Shown here piece after piece: positions 1 to 11,665 of a stretch of DNA of 64,000 nt. This DNA comes from Dipteronia dyeriana (Eukaryota > Streptophyta > Magnoliopsida > Sapindales > Sapindaceae): NCBI GenBank assembly GCA_032871835.1, contig CM065301.1, forward strand, positions 76,974,069 through 77,038,068. Direction: 5' to 3'. Position 1 is the stretch's first letter. Every line of letters starts with the position of its first letter. The position numbers were made by a program, and so were the translations under genes. Under the pieces are notes generated by a model. It saw only the letters and a list, made by a program, of their open reading frames with translations. It was not told where the DNA came from and ran no database searches.

Positions 1-928
1 GCAGCTATTCAGTTTGGAGTGTGTGGTATTCCAGTAACCAGTGGGTTTTTGAAGGTAAATTTATTGATTTTAGGGTTGCTTTATCTCTAGTGTGGCGCTC
101 TGTTTATGATGCGAACAATTTGGGGATCGGTTGTATACGTAACTGTGTTGATGATCTGTTGATTCTTCACCGGTTTGGTTTCTATGGTCGTCCTGGTAAG
201 GCTCCGGTTATTAAAAGTGTGGTTTGGTCGCCTCCGGCTCCAGGATGGATCAAGGTTAACACATATGGTGTTGCCTTAGGTTCGCTAGGTGTGGGAGGTT
301 GTGGTGGTGTTTTTCGGACTTGCAGATCATTTGTTAAAGCTTGTTTTGCGGTCCCCCTTGGTCAGGTTTTTGCTTTTGAGGCTGAGCTCCTTACAGCTTC
401 TTTAGCCATCAATTATGCTTATAATTTGGGTTGGCATAGGATCTAGCTCGAGAGTGATTCTTTTTATATTGTACAGCTTCTTTCGGTTAGGTCAGATCAG
501 GTTACTTGCCGTGTTCGTCAAGCTTGGCAGTGTTGCCTTCATCAGATCTCGCATATGGAGTTACAGGTTTCACACATATTTATGGAAGGTAATCAAGTGG
601 CAGATGCTCTCTCTAAGCATGCTTTAGGTCTATCTTCTGATTCTTGGTGGTCTTCCACTCATTCGTTCTGTTTTTCATTAGTTGGTTATGATTGTATGAG
701 TAAAAAGTCGTTTAGATTTTTCTAGCTTTGTTTTATTGTGTGGCTTGCGTGCCTTTGGTTTTTTTTTTTGGACTGCGTCCTCTGGTTTGTGATGTATTCC
801 TATTACTTTTGTTACTCTTTTTCTTTATTTATAAATTTTCAGATACTGCCTAAGGGTTTTTCAACATATGATCGTTTGTGATGCTTTTTTCCCTTAGGTC
901 AATCTAATTTCATCAAAAGAAAAAAAAC
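1..928 (+). mobile_element. 3' end of a plant LINE (non-LTR retrotransposon)
   Basis: This is the 3' terminal part of a LINE that enters from the left edge. It holds the RNase H-like C-terminus of ORF2 (to about 725), then a roughly 200-base 3' untranslated region that ends in a short A-rich tail near 916-928. An RNase H tail after the reverse transcriptase is typical of plant L1-type LINEs. The 5' part is outside the window, so the target-site duplication cannot be checked. Confidence 0.7.
21..725 (+). pseudogene. LINE ORF2 RNase H-like domain, broken
   Basis: The frame encodes an RVT_3/RNase H-type domain. It begins near 'PPAPGWIKVNTYG', where the family normally has an Asp before the Gly and this copy has Tyr. 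It continues through 'FEAELLTASLAI', then an in-frame TAG at 444-446, then 'LESDSFYIVQLL', and ends with 'EGNQVADALSKHAL'. The Glu and the later Asp positions remain, but the first catalytic Asp is lost and the frame is stopped, so it should be inactive. The order of motifs and the A-rich tail downstream support LINE ORF2 rather than a host RNase H. Confidence 0.7.
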
Positions 929-2283
929 CCATAAGGTGATATTTACTCTTATTTATAGTAACTGTCATAATATACATATCTATAAATATATGTTCTCTAA
1001 GATAAATAAATTAATAAAACCAAATTGTCGAGAAATAAACTTTTATGAAATAGTCGTACTTATTGATAACTCAAATATTATAATTCATAATCAAAAGTTC
1101 ATTATTTATTTCATGATTAAGATAAAAATCCCAATTTCTATAACTGTGAATATATTATTCTATTAATGGTAAATGAATTATATTATTTACATAATCCAAT
1201 TCGGTACACCTCATGTACTAAGCTCCTTTGTTCAAAGACTCCATTTTGATGAATATAGACTCGTCACTCCCATTTTAAACAAAATGAACTTACAACTTTA
1301 TCAAGTTAGGGTATCCAACATCTATTTTAAGTTGTAAATAATATAATACCAGATAAACAATTATGACAACCACACCTATCAACTTTATGTGAATAATCCT
1401 TTATTCGCTTTTAGTCATGAATCCTTAGAAAATTTACATTTGACATAAATCAATTTTCATTATAAATGCTACATGGTTTAAATATAAACAAATGTCTTTA
1501 TTGATATTATAAAGATTAATTGCAAAATTTTCATGTTTTGGGCATATTTCATAACAAAAATAAGTCATCTATGCTTAATAAAACCTTCCATATTCATCAG
1601 CCCAAAAATTAACTTTAGAATTATTTATATGACCTCGGAATGTCGTAGTTTCAAATTGCCATGCAACATTTCGTATTTATAAAAGAAATTAAAAATTAAG
1701 TATTATTGTTCATTTTAATCTGGCGTTACAAACCAACTATTAAGGTGTTTCTATTCTATTATAACACGTAACAATGTTAAAAGTAATACTACTTCCAACT
1801 ACCGTAAAGTAGTTTGGTGGTAAAAGCTGCTAAAAAATCACTCTTGTATTTCCTTTTCAAAATTAAAAATAGGGATATGTTTAAAAAAAAAAAAAAACAA
1901 CAACAACAACCCTCGAGTTTGCACTATTGATAAAAAAGAATACCCTGTTGATTCGTTTTTATTAAAAAAAATATACTTTTGACTTCTGTTAATATTTTGA
2001 TGAAAAGATTGTTTTACACTTGACTATCAAACAAAAAACAAAAAACAAAAAACAAAAATTAGTTAAAAAACAAAAAATATAAGAAAAGGTGCACTGTTCA
2101 TCTTAATCTCCAGATTTGTCACCATCCAACCTTTGCGCTATCAGTGGCCCACTCCTCAGATCTATCAACACTAAACCCAAATACACAATGCCATTAGCGG
2201 CTATTGACAACCACACCACCAAATTCCAACACATCTGTCTCCACTAGAACCCCATCAATATCCACTGCGATATGCCACCTGAC
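929..2283. other. AT-rich stretch with no recognisable gene
   Basis: I see no coding match on either strand. There is an A-run followed by AAC repeats at about 1880-1910, and an A/C-rich repeat (caaaaaa units) at about 2030-2075. Either could be the tail of an old retroposon, but no body could be recognised. Confidence 0.5.
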
Positions 2284-2930
2284 TAGAGATGTCAAAGGGA
2301 CCAGGTTGGGCCAGTCTGGTCAAAAATTGTAAAGCCCATTCGGATTTTAGATAGGATTCAGGTTCAGACCAGGTCAAATAAGCATTCAAGCAATTGGCAA
2401 CGACAGCCATGAGTCTGTTACTGTTCGGACCGGATTGGGCCCAAGCCTAAGCGTCAACAGGCTTGACCAAAATTCATTCTAAAATTTTCAAAACCAGGTT
2501 TTTTAAAAAGAAAATTAGAAAACTAGGATTCGAACTAGTAACATGTAGTGATTTGAATCCATATCTCTTAGTCTCTAACAACGCTGCAATTCTTAAACAA
2601 TTTAGTTGTTAATAACTTATAAATAAATCAAACATATGGCCAAATCGGAATGAACAACTGTCGGATATATTTAAAGTGAAAATCTATTTATTAATTATTT
2701 TTATTTACCATAAATTTGTATGTAAATATTATTAAACAATATATATATAATAATAATATTTCACTGTGTAGGTAAGATTTTTTACAGTTCAGACCTAGCC
2801 TGGCCCGCATAAATAAATGTGAAGCCGGAATTCGAGCTACTATACACTATACAGTGAGTCTAGACCAAGTTTATACCCTCTATAGAACTGGGTTGGGCCG
2901 GGCTGGAGCCGAGCCGGACTAACACATCTA
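2284..2930. mobile_element. non-autonomous hAT-like element
   Basis: The left end reads TAGAGATGTCAAAGGG and the right end, on the other strand, begins TAGATGTGTTAGTCC, giving short imperfect terminal inverted repeats. The flanks are CACCTGAC (2276-2283) and CACCCGAC (2931-2938), an 8-bp target-site duplication with one mismatch, which is the hAT hallmark. Both ends carry GGGCC/GGCC-rich subterminal sequence. There is no transposase. Confidence 0.65.
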
Positions 2931-3401
2931 CACCCGACCTCTTTTGTCTAAGCGAATCTGTTTACAGTTTTTTATTCTCTTTTGATTTTTTGGGTATTAT
3001 CTTGGTTTTTTTTTATTTTTTATTTTGTTTTAAATGATGCACAAATGGTTTTGCATGGGAAACTAAGATAAGTGGTTGTGTTAAAATTGCTAAGTTTATT
3101 GAAAAATTGAGAAGGGATTGATTTATATCCCTTGATCAGATTTAGAGTGGCAAAAAAAAGCTTATATTTGTTGTTTTGTGGGCTGAATGTTCACCGGTGC
3201 TAGTGAGAACTCTCTTTAATTGTAATTCTGTAGAAATGTTAACTATTGATTTTACAATTTGATAGTTTCTTCATGCTGTTATATCTGTCCTAGTTCCTAG
3301 TTATATGTAATTTTAGACTAGGAATCGGAGTTGCAGCTTTGAATATCCTTTGTAAAGTGCAACAAGAACAGAGTAGATAGTTTTTATGTAATATAATCTC
3401 G
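2931..3401. other. non-coding flank, probably host intron or upstream sequence
   Basis: This lies between the hAT element and MULE-1 and contains no recognisable exon. Since MULE-1 sits directly upstream of an ALY exon, this stretch is probably intron of the same host gene. The last 9 bases, TATAATCTC (3393-3401), are the left copy of the MULE-1 target-site duplication. Confidence 0.4.
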
Positions 3402-3512
3402 AGGGAATGACTCTAAATAGCACTTTTTAAAAGAAAAGTTGTGCAAATATCACTACTTTTATAAGTTTAGTTTTATTAGCACCTAAAAGTGTATGCAGAC
3501 CAAAATGCCTCT
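3402..3512. repeat. MULE-1 left terminal inverted repeat
   Basis: It aligns with the reverse complement of 12,400-12,511. Shared blocks are TAAATAGCACTTTTT, an AAATAGCAC/AAATATCAC block, a TTTTATTAGCAC-like block and (A/G)ACNAAAATGCC. It also contains TTGTGCAAATATCAC (3439-3453), which recurs in the left end of MULE-2 at 41,536-41,550, so the two elements are related. Confidence 0.75.
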
Positions 3513-3934
3513 CTATTTACTTTTATTACTTTTACAAATTTATTTTTTGTTTGCCTTTTCTTACAGATATCTAGGCGTTCTTGAAGATCACTTCTTACAG
3601 ACATTAGGCCTCTTCTTACAGACATTAGACAGTTCAGTCAGTCTCCATTGAGTTGTTCTTCCTCTCCTTCGATTGTTCGGTCGTCCAACATTGTTCAAAA
3701 TCGATAAATGCCCAGTTTTGAAGAGTAGATCTAACCATTAAAACCTTCTTTGGATGATTTGAAGAGTTGATAAGGTAAATTTCGTCCATAAACTAATTGA
3801 GAAACTCGTTCACCCACTTTTTTTCATTTATGGTCTGCATTTTGATCTAATTTTCTACATTTCGATCTGGTTTCTGTATTCCAATATGGTTTTCTAGAAA
3901 ACTGCGTGATTTTGTGTTATTTGTAGACTTATTT

Positions 3935-4365
3935 GATGTAATCGAGACTTAATTTCAAGACTTAATTGTATTATTTTCGAGATTTATTTATATCATATTC
4001 TAGACTTTTTTATTTCATAATCGAGACTGATAAACATTTCTAGACTTATTTATATATTTGTTAGACTTAATTAATTAATTATCGAGACTTATTATATCAA
4101 AATCGGGACATAAGTATGTAATTGTCGAGACATATTTATATGACATTCGAGACTTATGTATATTATTTTCGAGACTTAAGTATATAATTTGCGGGACTTA
4201 TTTATATAACATTCGAAACATATTTCTATATCATTCGAGACTTATGTATATCATTTTCGAGACTTAATTATGTAATTGTCGAGACTTATTTATATAGCAT
4301 TCGAGACTTATATATAATATTTTCGAGACTTAGTTTCATTAATTCGAGACTTACTGGAATGAATC
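3935..4365. repeat. subterminal array of TCGAGACTTA motifs, left side of MULE-1
   Basis: About 15-20 irregularly spaced copies of a motif near TCGAGACTTA separated by AT-rich spacers such as TTTATAT. The unit is 20-30 bases and is not a clean tandem repeat. It sits just upstream of the MURA start, in what should be the promoter, 5' UTR or 5' intron. The same motif occurs inverted at the other end. Confidence 0.8.
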
Positions 4366-4437
4366 CGACTTAATGTTAATTTTGGACTAGTTTTCATGTG
4401 GTGAATAATTTGATAGTGTTATTTGTTTGTAGGATAA

Positions 4438-6971
4438 TGGATCGAGTTAGAATATTGATATCATATAATGGACGATGGAATGAACTACCGGATGGAAGCC
4501 AAAGATATATGGGCGGCGTTAATAAAGGTGCATATGTTCAGAAGAATTTGACATACGAAGAGCTGTTGGGGGTTGTGAAGGCCATTGTCAAACATGATCC
4601 GAACAAATATGAAATTGGCATAGAATCAATATCAGTTGGTCCAGACAGTACATGTCACACTATGATAACAGATGATGGTGACGTTCAGTTTCTACTAGGG
4701 AAAGATAAGGTAATTCCGAAAGTGTGTGTTACACTTATTGAAAGAAGATGGGAGGAACGAGTCATGGGTGATGACATTCAATTCAATCAAAATCCTATAG
4801 AAACACAGAAATCTTATAATAATGTTGTCCAGGATTCGTACGAGGCAATTGACTTTGGTGCACCTCATATTATACCTCATTTTGACCGTGACTTGGAACC
4901 GCAGTTAGATGACCGTTTTGATATTGGTTATAGTCCTGAACAACATCATGCGTCGGGAAGACGTGTGGAAAGAGAGCCTAACATTTTTAGTTCGAACAAT
5001 CCAACAACGTGGGTTATCCCTGGATCAGAGGCATTTTCGTTTGGCGACATGAGCACCATGGGTTCTAGTATACCTAACGCTATGATTTATAAGGGACAAT
5101 TTTTCCCAAGGAAGAAGGATTTAAAACGGTTAGTGGGCATTCATGCGATGAGAGAGAATTATGAATGGAAGGTGAAACGGTCCAACAAATCTGTTTTACA
5201 TTTGGTTTGCAAGCATGAAAATTGTACTTGGAAATTAAGAGCAGTTAGAGTGTCCGAGGGGATATACTTTCACATACGAAGTTTTGAAAACAAGCACAGT
5301 TGTCCATTGGAAGAGGTTCACCGGCGGCACATACAAGCTAGTGCAGTCATTATTGGTGAAATTATAGCTCTTAGACTTCAAGGTCACGACGGACGTATGA
5401 TGTGTCCTAGAGACATAATTGCAGATATGAAGTCTATGTTTGGCATCTAACTCTTGTACAGTAAGGCACACGCCTCATTGCAGTATGCATTATCGTTGAC
5501 ATATGGAACACATGAGGAGTCGTTCCAGTCGCTTCTTTCGTTTGCTTATGTTTTGGAACAACTAAACCATGGTAAAATTACGGACATACAATGCACAGAT
5601 GATAATAAGTTTTTATACTTTTTCATGTCGTTAGGAGATTCAATTCGAGGTTTCTGTCGATGTATGCGTCATATTATTGTTGTTGATGGTACACATTTAA
5701 AGGGGAGATACCTAGGTACAATGTTTGTCGCCACAACACAAGATGTAAATGAACAAGTATATCCTATAGCATTTGGTTATGGGGATTCTGAAAACAATAG
5801 TTCATGGGAGTGGTTTCTACAGACATTGAGTGATGCTCTTGGGCATATCGACGATTTGGTTTTGGTGTCTGATCGTCATGCAAGCATTGGAGTTGGGATG
5901 CAAAAAGTCTTCCCAAATGCAACCCATGTATTTTATATTTGGCACCTTTCCGAGAATGTAAGGAAAAGGTTCCACAGAAAGGATGTTGCCAAGATATTTG
6001 AATGGGCTGCCAGAGCATACAGGCAAGTGGATTATGATCGGGAGATGGAACAGTTACAGAAGCTGAATAAGAACGCATATGAATATGTCTTGGAAGTCGA
6101 ACATCATAAATGGTCACGTGTTTATTGTCCACAGAGGAGATTTTCCATGATGACAACCAATGTTGCTGAGTGTCTTAATTCATGCTTACGATTTGCCCGT
6201 AAATTACCAGTGATGACATTGGTCGAGTTTATTAGGAACATGCTCCAGAAATGGTTTTACAGTCGTCACCAAGCTGCAGTAAACATGCGATCACAACTCG
6301 CTAATGCTACACATGCAGAGATTTTGGAGCGAATTGCCGAGTGTAATCAAATGACAGTGAGTCATGTTGATTGGAACATATTTCTAGTGAAGCTACAAGG
6401 AGGCCAGTGGACAATAAATCTATTGGAAAAGACATGCACATGCAAGGTTTTTGACCTTAATCATCTACCTTATGATTGAACTTACGGCGACTGTTATTAT
6501 ATTGGTTTTGGAATTGACATGCATATTTTATGATTGCACTTACGGCGACTGTTATTTGTTGTTAAATTCATAGGGAGCGAAACCTTGATTACACTTCATT
6601 ATGTGCGGATTACTACAAAAATGAAGTCCTTGTCGATGCATATTCTACACCGATCATGCTAGTGGGTCATCCACATACATGGGTAATTCCTGCAGACATT
6701 AGAAATCGGGTCATCTTAACGCCAGATATCCGAACACAAACTGGTTGGCCCCGAAGAAGTCAAATTTCGTCCATCTCTGAGAGGCCTAGCGGACAAAAAT
6801 GCAAAAAATACGGAACACAGGGTCATAATTCCAGGCGATGTTCGAATCCGGGCCCCAACTCCAGTAGTATTCCAGATTCATACAGTCAAAAATGTAGTGT
6901 GCCATGAGGTCGGGCACAACAAACAAACTTGTCCAAAAAAAGATGAAATTGTTGAAGAAAACAACCTATAA
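4438..6971 (+). pseudogene. mudrA-like: MURA-type transposase (MuDR family), copy 1
   Basis: A DDE transposase that would cut and join MULE ends in the nucleus. The start at 4438 (MDRVRILISYNGRW) follows a good splice acceptor (TTTGTAG) and is matched by the same start in MULE-2; an upstream ATG at 4398 is in frame but not supported. Order of domains: PB1-like N-terminus (to about residue 105), Mutator DNA-binding/FAR1-like zinc region with CKHENCTW and KHSCPLEEVHRRH, MULE catalytic domain with VVDGTHLKG, LVSDRHASIG and NVAECLNSC, partial SWIM finger (CTCKVFDLNH), and two CCHC zinc knuckles (KCKKYGTQGHNSRRC and one near 6895-6940). Breaks: TAA at 5448-5450, a duplicated segment in the SWIM region with TGA at 6477-6479, and a frameshift in the last knuckle. 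Not functional as it stands. Confidence 0.9.
6471..6556. repeat. 28-bp direct repeat inside the MURA-1 SWIM region
   Basis: Copies at 6471-6498 and 6529-6556 differ at one base (TATGATTG then A or C, then ACTTACGGCGACTG...). The 58-base duplication interrupts the CxC...CxH SWIM zinc finger and brings in stop codons. It may be a tandem duplication by slippage or part of an unrecognised intron. Confidence 0.6.
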
Positions 6972-7144
6972 TGCTTTCATTTTGCAAGTGGATGGTTAGT
7001 GGGATACTATGTTTAATTTAATTTTTAAGAAGCTAGAAATGATTTCTTGGCTTGTAATTTGAAAGTGGATGGGTAATGAGTGTTATGTAGCATTATTATA
7101 TTAAGAAGTGTATCGGTTTGAAACTATGTAATAGAAAATTATTA

Positions 7145-7265
7145 AGTGTTGAATACGATTAATAAGTCACGAAATATTAAGATAAGTCTCGAAATATTTA
7201 TATAAGTCTCGAAATGTGCCTAAAAAGTATCGAAAATAGTAATAAGTCCCGAAAATATAGTTAAT
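7145..7265. repeat. AAGTCTCGAAATATT motif cluster between the MULE-1 genes
   Basis: Five or six copies of (A)AAGTC(T/C)CGAAA with AT-rich spacers lie downstream of MURA. Read on the - strand the core is TTTCGAGACTT, the same core as the end arrays. This is a third cluster of the motif, between the 3' ends of the two convergent genes. Confidence 0.65.
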
Positions 7266-7569
7266 AAATATTGAACTTCGTGACATACTGGAATATGTAA
7301 TTTCGATGCATATGGTCTACAACATTTCCGTAATAATTTCCTCCATCCATAACACTGTCAATATAATCATTCAAAAGTTGATCTTTAATTCTATAATTTC
7401 GTCCTTCCATAACAAACAAAAAATCCATCCAAAAAAACATAAAATCCAACCAAAAATTTACAACCATCCATAATATTTTAACATCCATAATATGATAAAA
7501 CATAGCATACACAACATCCTTAACATCCATAACATGAATACTTCATTGGTCTGCAACAATGGAGGAGTT

Positions 7570-10500
7570 TTAAAACACTTCCACAACCATTTTCCGTCGC
7601 ATATATGGCATTTAGTCATCACTCCAAATAAACTTCTTTCTCTTTGCCACAGTATGCTCAATCAAAGCCAATGTGTGAGCTCCACAATTGTCACTGTAAA
7701 AACGTTAAAAAACTTTAAAATACCTTGTAAACAAAGTAAGGATTTCAATTAAATATTCACAAAAGTTGTGCTATTTACCTAGTTTTCTGTTGTGGAATGT
7801 TATGTTTGATTACTATGACCATATGAAACGGGTCCAGATTCAATGTTATGTCCTTCCCCCGTCTTTTTTTGTAAAAACCAATTTGATTTAGCATCAAAGG
7901 CAGCGAATAATTCATTCCGGATTTCCTATTAAACCTCCTGCTGCCATGGATCATATAGACGGATGGATCGAAGTGTTAGCTCTACTCTAGCCATTAACCA
8001 ATGTCCGCCTCCAGTATTCACAGGAATCAAGAGCTGGATCCAACACAGACGTAAGAGTTAAAAAACAATTTGAGTAGTTCAATGTAAAACAAATAAATAA
8101 TTGCTTTCCATATCATACCGTATCAACCTCCTTCCACGGACGACAACTGTCTTCGTTGTTCTCTCTTGCCCATGCTAATTGTTCGTTGGTCCACTTGTAG
8201 GACAACACTGGCCATTCTAGAAAAGGTGTATCCCTTGTTCCAACATGCATCAATTTATCCCACCAATTTACCATGTAAGACTGCAATTTAAGCTGAACAA
8301 AGTTACAACTGAATAAATTTTATAAATTTAGTATTATAACTACTATGTACTTACGTAAAGATATGGATCTATGATGTTGAGGTTCTGCTGGTACACTTTT
8401 GGGAACATGCGTTAACGCTTCCTTACTATCTTCAAATAGGTTTCCAAATACTGTAAGAAAATAGACATAAAATATAATTATAAGAAAATAAACATAACTA
8501 TTTGACAATATGATCTCACAAAATAATTCATACCGTGTCTTCCAAATCGGTGTTGTTGGACTCAAACTGAATGAATCAAGGGACACCAACTATGACTTGT
8601 AAGTCTACATCGCGTCCGTTAACAAACAAATAGTTAGAATATGTATAAGTGTATGTACACATATATGTTAAATAATATTATCTTAGAATTACCTCCCAGT
8701 TGGGTCCTCTTTAAATTTTAAGTACTCCGCCAACATTTCTGCATCAACCGGTTCATCCGGCTTGAATTTATGGGATGCCGACCTAGCCCTCTTAGGCCTA
8801 CATGGATCAGTATATGGAGTTGTCAACTGCCAACCACGTTTCCGTAACCGTACTAGTCTAAAATTCATACTTGTACTCCCCATTGTATCCTGAGCCTTTT
8901 CAGCCATCGGTTGAGGATCCTAGACCTTTGGAGTCTGCTGGGCCATCAGTAGATGATCTTGGACCTCAACAGTCTGCTGTCTGATCACTGCAGAATCCAA
9001 TAGATGATCATAGTCCATACATGGAGGATCAGACCGAGCATGTTGGGGCATGGATAGTGAGCCACCTAGAGAAGTATGGTGTTGGTCATCAATGTGCCTA
9101 TATGTACGAATGATGCGTATCATCTCAGCATGTTGTTCTTCTCTACGCTGGTCGCTGTCTCGAAGCTCATCTAAGACTATCTCCAACCGATCCTGTATAC
9201 GTGACTCAAAATTCATAAAATCCTTCTGTAACTCTTGGAACGAATGCATCACTGACTCAAATTGATATGCACGAACTCTAGATGGTCCCTGAAATGAACA
9301 TTAACAATATAATGCAAAAAAACAAAAAAAAAAACAAACCTCAAGACCTTATGAATATGTACCTCTTGGACAATAGACGGTGGCACTGCATGGTCTACTC
9401 CCCCTCCTATAGTTCCTGCTCTGAAACGTTGACGTTGAGGGGTAGGAATGTCGGCTACACCCGTAGTCCCACTAGGCTCAGTAATGCTGGTGGGTCTAGT
9501 CTGTTCAGGTGTATGATTGTTTGTGCCATAACCGCCTTCATGGACATCATTCTCATCTAGCATATTATTTAATACACCGGGAGCCGGGTACAAATCATCA
9601 ACATTGTGTACCCTCTCATAGTACCACTTACCAACCTCCTGATTCGTAGGGTGATTTCTGGTTCCGCAAACATCTAAATTGATTAAAAATTCATTCAAGA
9701 ATCAAATAAGAGATACAAATAAGCACAACCCTAATTTTTTTTATAAATGATAATATCCAATAAATAGGTTAGAAACAAGTTACCCTATCCTTGATAATCT
9801 TTTTGACTTTGTCCGGTTGAGGTCGCCTTGTGAATTCCCACTTCAAAATGCGTGGAAATAGGTAAACGTTATGACGCGTGGCGAATTCCTTAGCCAATGT
9901 CGGAATGACTTCTAGCACAAATATCTACAACATTCAAGTAACAAAATTTTGTTACAAAATATAATAATAGATAAGTAAATTTTTTAAAGAAAATGTTTCA
10001 TATAATGATATTATATTGTAAGCCTCACTAATAAACCGTATGAAAACCCCCAGATGTGGTACTTCTCTTTTGGGTGCTTATCTTTTCCTTTGATCCTCAG
10101 TCTCTGTTCGAATCGCCCTCTCCGACCGGACAATGCAGTCTTGAATCCATATATAGAGTAACTGTAGACAAGGCAACCCCATGGGAACGCATCAAATCCG
10201 TCCAAGTTGTCTACAAGCCGCACCTACCATATAGGCACGCTACCTCTCTCATCCCTCCAATCAAAAATACATGAAGCAATAACAACAAACACAGTTTGAC
10301 AACTGCTTTGTCTATTGACCTTGTTGTACCCTTTCCTTTAACTCCTCAATCTTTATTTCATTCCGACCACCAAAGCACCTTTGTCGTATGCCATTCTCCA
10401 CCTCCAATTATTCTGAGCTGTCAGGTACGATTCAAAACTTCAACCCTGTTATTAGACAAAACTCAATTTTTGAAAAACGGACACTCACATTTCCCAACAA

Positions 10501-10769
10501 GAACCGCATCTCATCTAGGCTACCATCGTGATGTATCTCCCGTAACAGCAAGCGATGCACAACTGTCCTAAAAAACTGCATGGTTCGATGCATACGTAAG
10601 AAATGTCCAAAATATGAGTCCATGAATCTCTTCTTTTGGACCCCCTATCATCTATGTCGGAAAGTGCATCGTCTATTACTTTAAGAATTTCGATGTGATT
10701 GTGGCGAGTAATTGTCCCTTTATACCAATCTGACTCGGGAGTTTGCAGTAGCTTCTTCAACTTCACCAT
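7570..10769 (-). pseudogene. DUF1985 plus Ulp1/C48 SUMO-protease-like gene, copy 1
   Basis: The second gene of MULE-1, antisense to MURA. The proposed start (MVKLKKLLQTPESDW) follows a GCAG splice acceptor at the start codon. Next comes a DUF1985 region with HRLLLREIHHDGSLDEMRFL and VRFSKIEFCLITGL (10,432-10,623), then NLDGFDAFPWGC (10,011-10,223), a hydrophilic linker with a coiled-coil-like stretch (8,920-9,252), a basic patch KRGWQLTTPYTDPCRPKR (8,689-8,907), and a C48 peptidase domain. The protease is recognised by the catalytic-Cys segment SDNCGAHTLALIEH near 7,640-7,690, at the start of the last exon, followed by VVEVF-stop. Ulp1 proteases remove or process SUMO; the role in the transposon is unknown. 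Frameshifts (e.g. near 10,640) and stops break the gene. Confidence 0.75.
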
Positions 10770-10774
10770 CTGCA

Positions 10775-11226
10775 TATACACCAGTAAGTCTCGGATATAA
10801 ACAATTAAGTCTCGAATATAAACCATTAAGTCTCGATTATACACTATTAACACACGAATATACATGACTTAAGTCATCATTAAGCCTCATATAAAGACGA
10901 AATAAGTCTTACATAAAGAAACCATTAAGTCTCATATAAAGACGAAATAAGTCTCGAGTAAACATGAAATAAGTCACTAATGCACATCAATTACAGTCCA
11001 GAATACATGTTAAATAAGTCTCGAATACAAACCATTAAGTCACGACTATACACCATTAAGTCACGATTATACTTGACTTAAGTTATCATTAAGTCACATA
11101 AAGACGAAATAAGTCTCGAGTAAACATGAATTAAGTTACGAATCCACATCAATTACAGTCCAAAAAACATATTTAATAAGTCCCGAATAAACACAATTAA
11201 GTCTAGAATATATACCATTAACTCAC

Positions 11227-11283
<57 letters not shown>

Positions 11284-11665
11284 TAAGTCTAGACTATAAA
11301 CCATTAACTCTCGAATATACATAAATTAAGGCATCATTAAGTCTCAAATTTAGACAAAATAAGTCTTACATAAAGACTCCAATAAGTCTCACATAAATAC
11401 TCCAATAAGTCTTGAGTAAACATGAAATAAGTCTCAAGTAAACATCAATTACAGTCCAGAAAATATGTTAAATAAGTCTCGAATAAACACAAGTAAGTCT
11501 AGAATATATAACATTAAGTCACATAAAGACGTAATAAGTCTCGAGTAAACATGAATTAAGTCACGAATCCACATCAATTACAGTCTAGAGTACAGGTTAA
11601 ATAAGTCTCGAATAAACGCAATTAAGTCTAGAATATATACCAGTAAGTCACGAATTTATACCAGT
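10775..11665. repeat. subterminal array of AAGTCTCGA motifs, right side of MULE-1
   Basis: Roughly 35 copies of AAGTC(T/A)CGAAT or AAGTCTAGAAT with spacers such as ATAAACCATT and ACATGAA. The reverse complement, TTCGAGACTTA, is the left-end motif, so the two arrays are inverted. Larger units of about 150-400 bases containing TCAATTACAGTC(C/T)A(G/A)A are repeated several times, showing that the array grew by segment duplication. It lies upstream of the DUF1985-Ulp1 start. Confidence 0.8.
11227..11281. repeat. (AT)n microsatellite
   Basis: An uninterrupted AT run of about 50 bases inside the right subterminal array of MULE-1. Confidence 0.95.

Noticed and set aside
3935..4365. Regular TCGAGACTTA repeats as a possible CRISPR-like array
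   Set aside because: The repeat is short and variable, spacers are AT-rich and similar to each other, there are no cas genes, and the surroundings are plant transposons.
4398..4437. Upstream in-frame ATG as the MURA-1 start
   Set aside because: The 13 extra residues precede a splice acceptor and are absent from MURA-2, whose start matches 4438.
5448..5450. Programmed readthrough of the shared TAA
   Set aside because: No readthrough context (no CARYYA after the stop) and the gene is otherwise broken, so I report only the shared stop.
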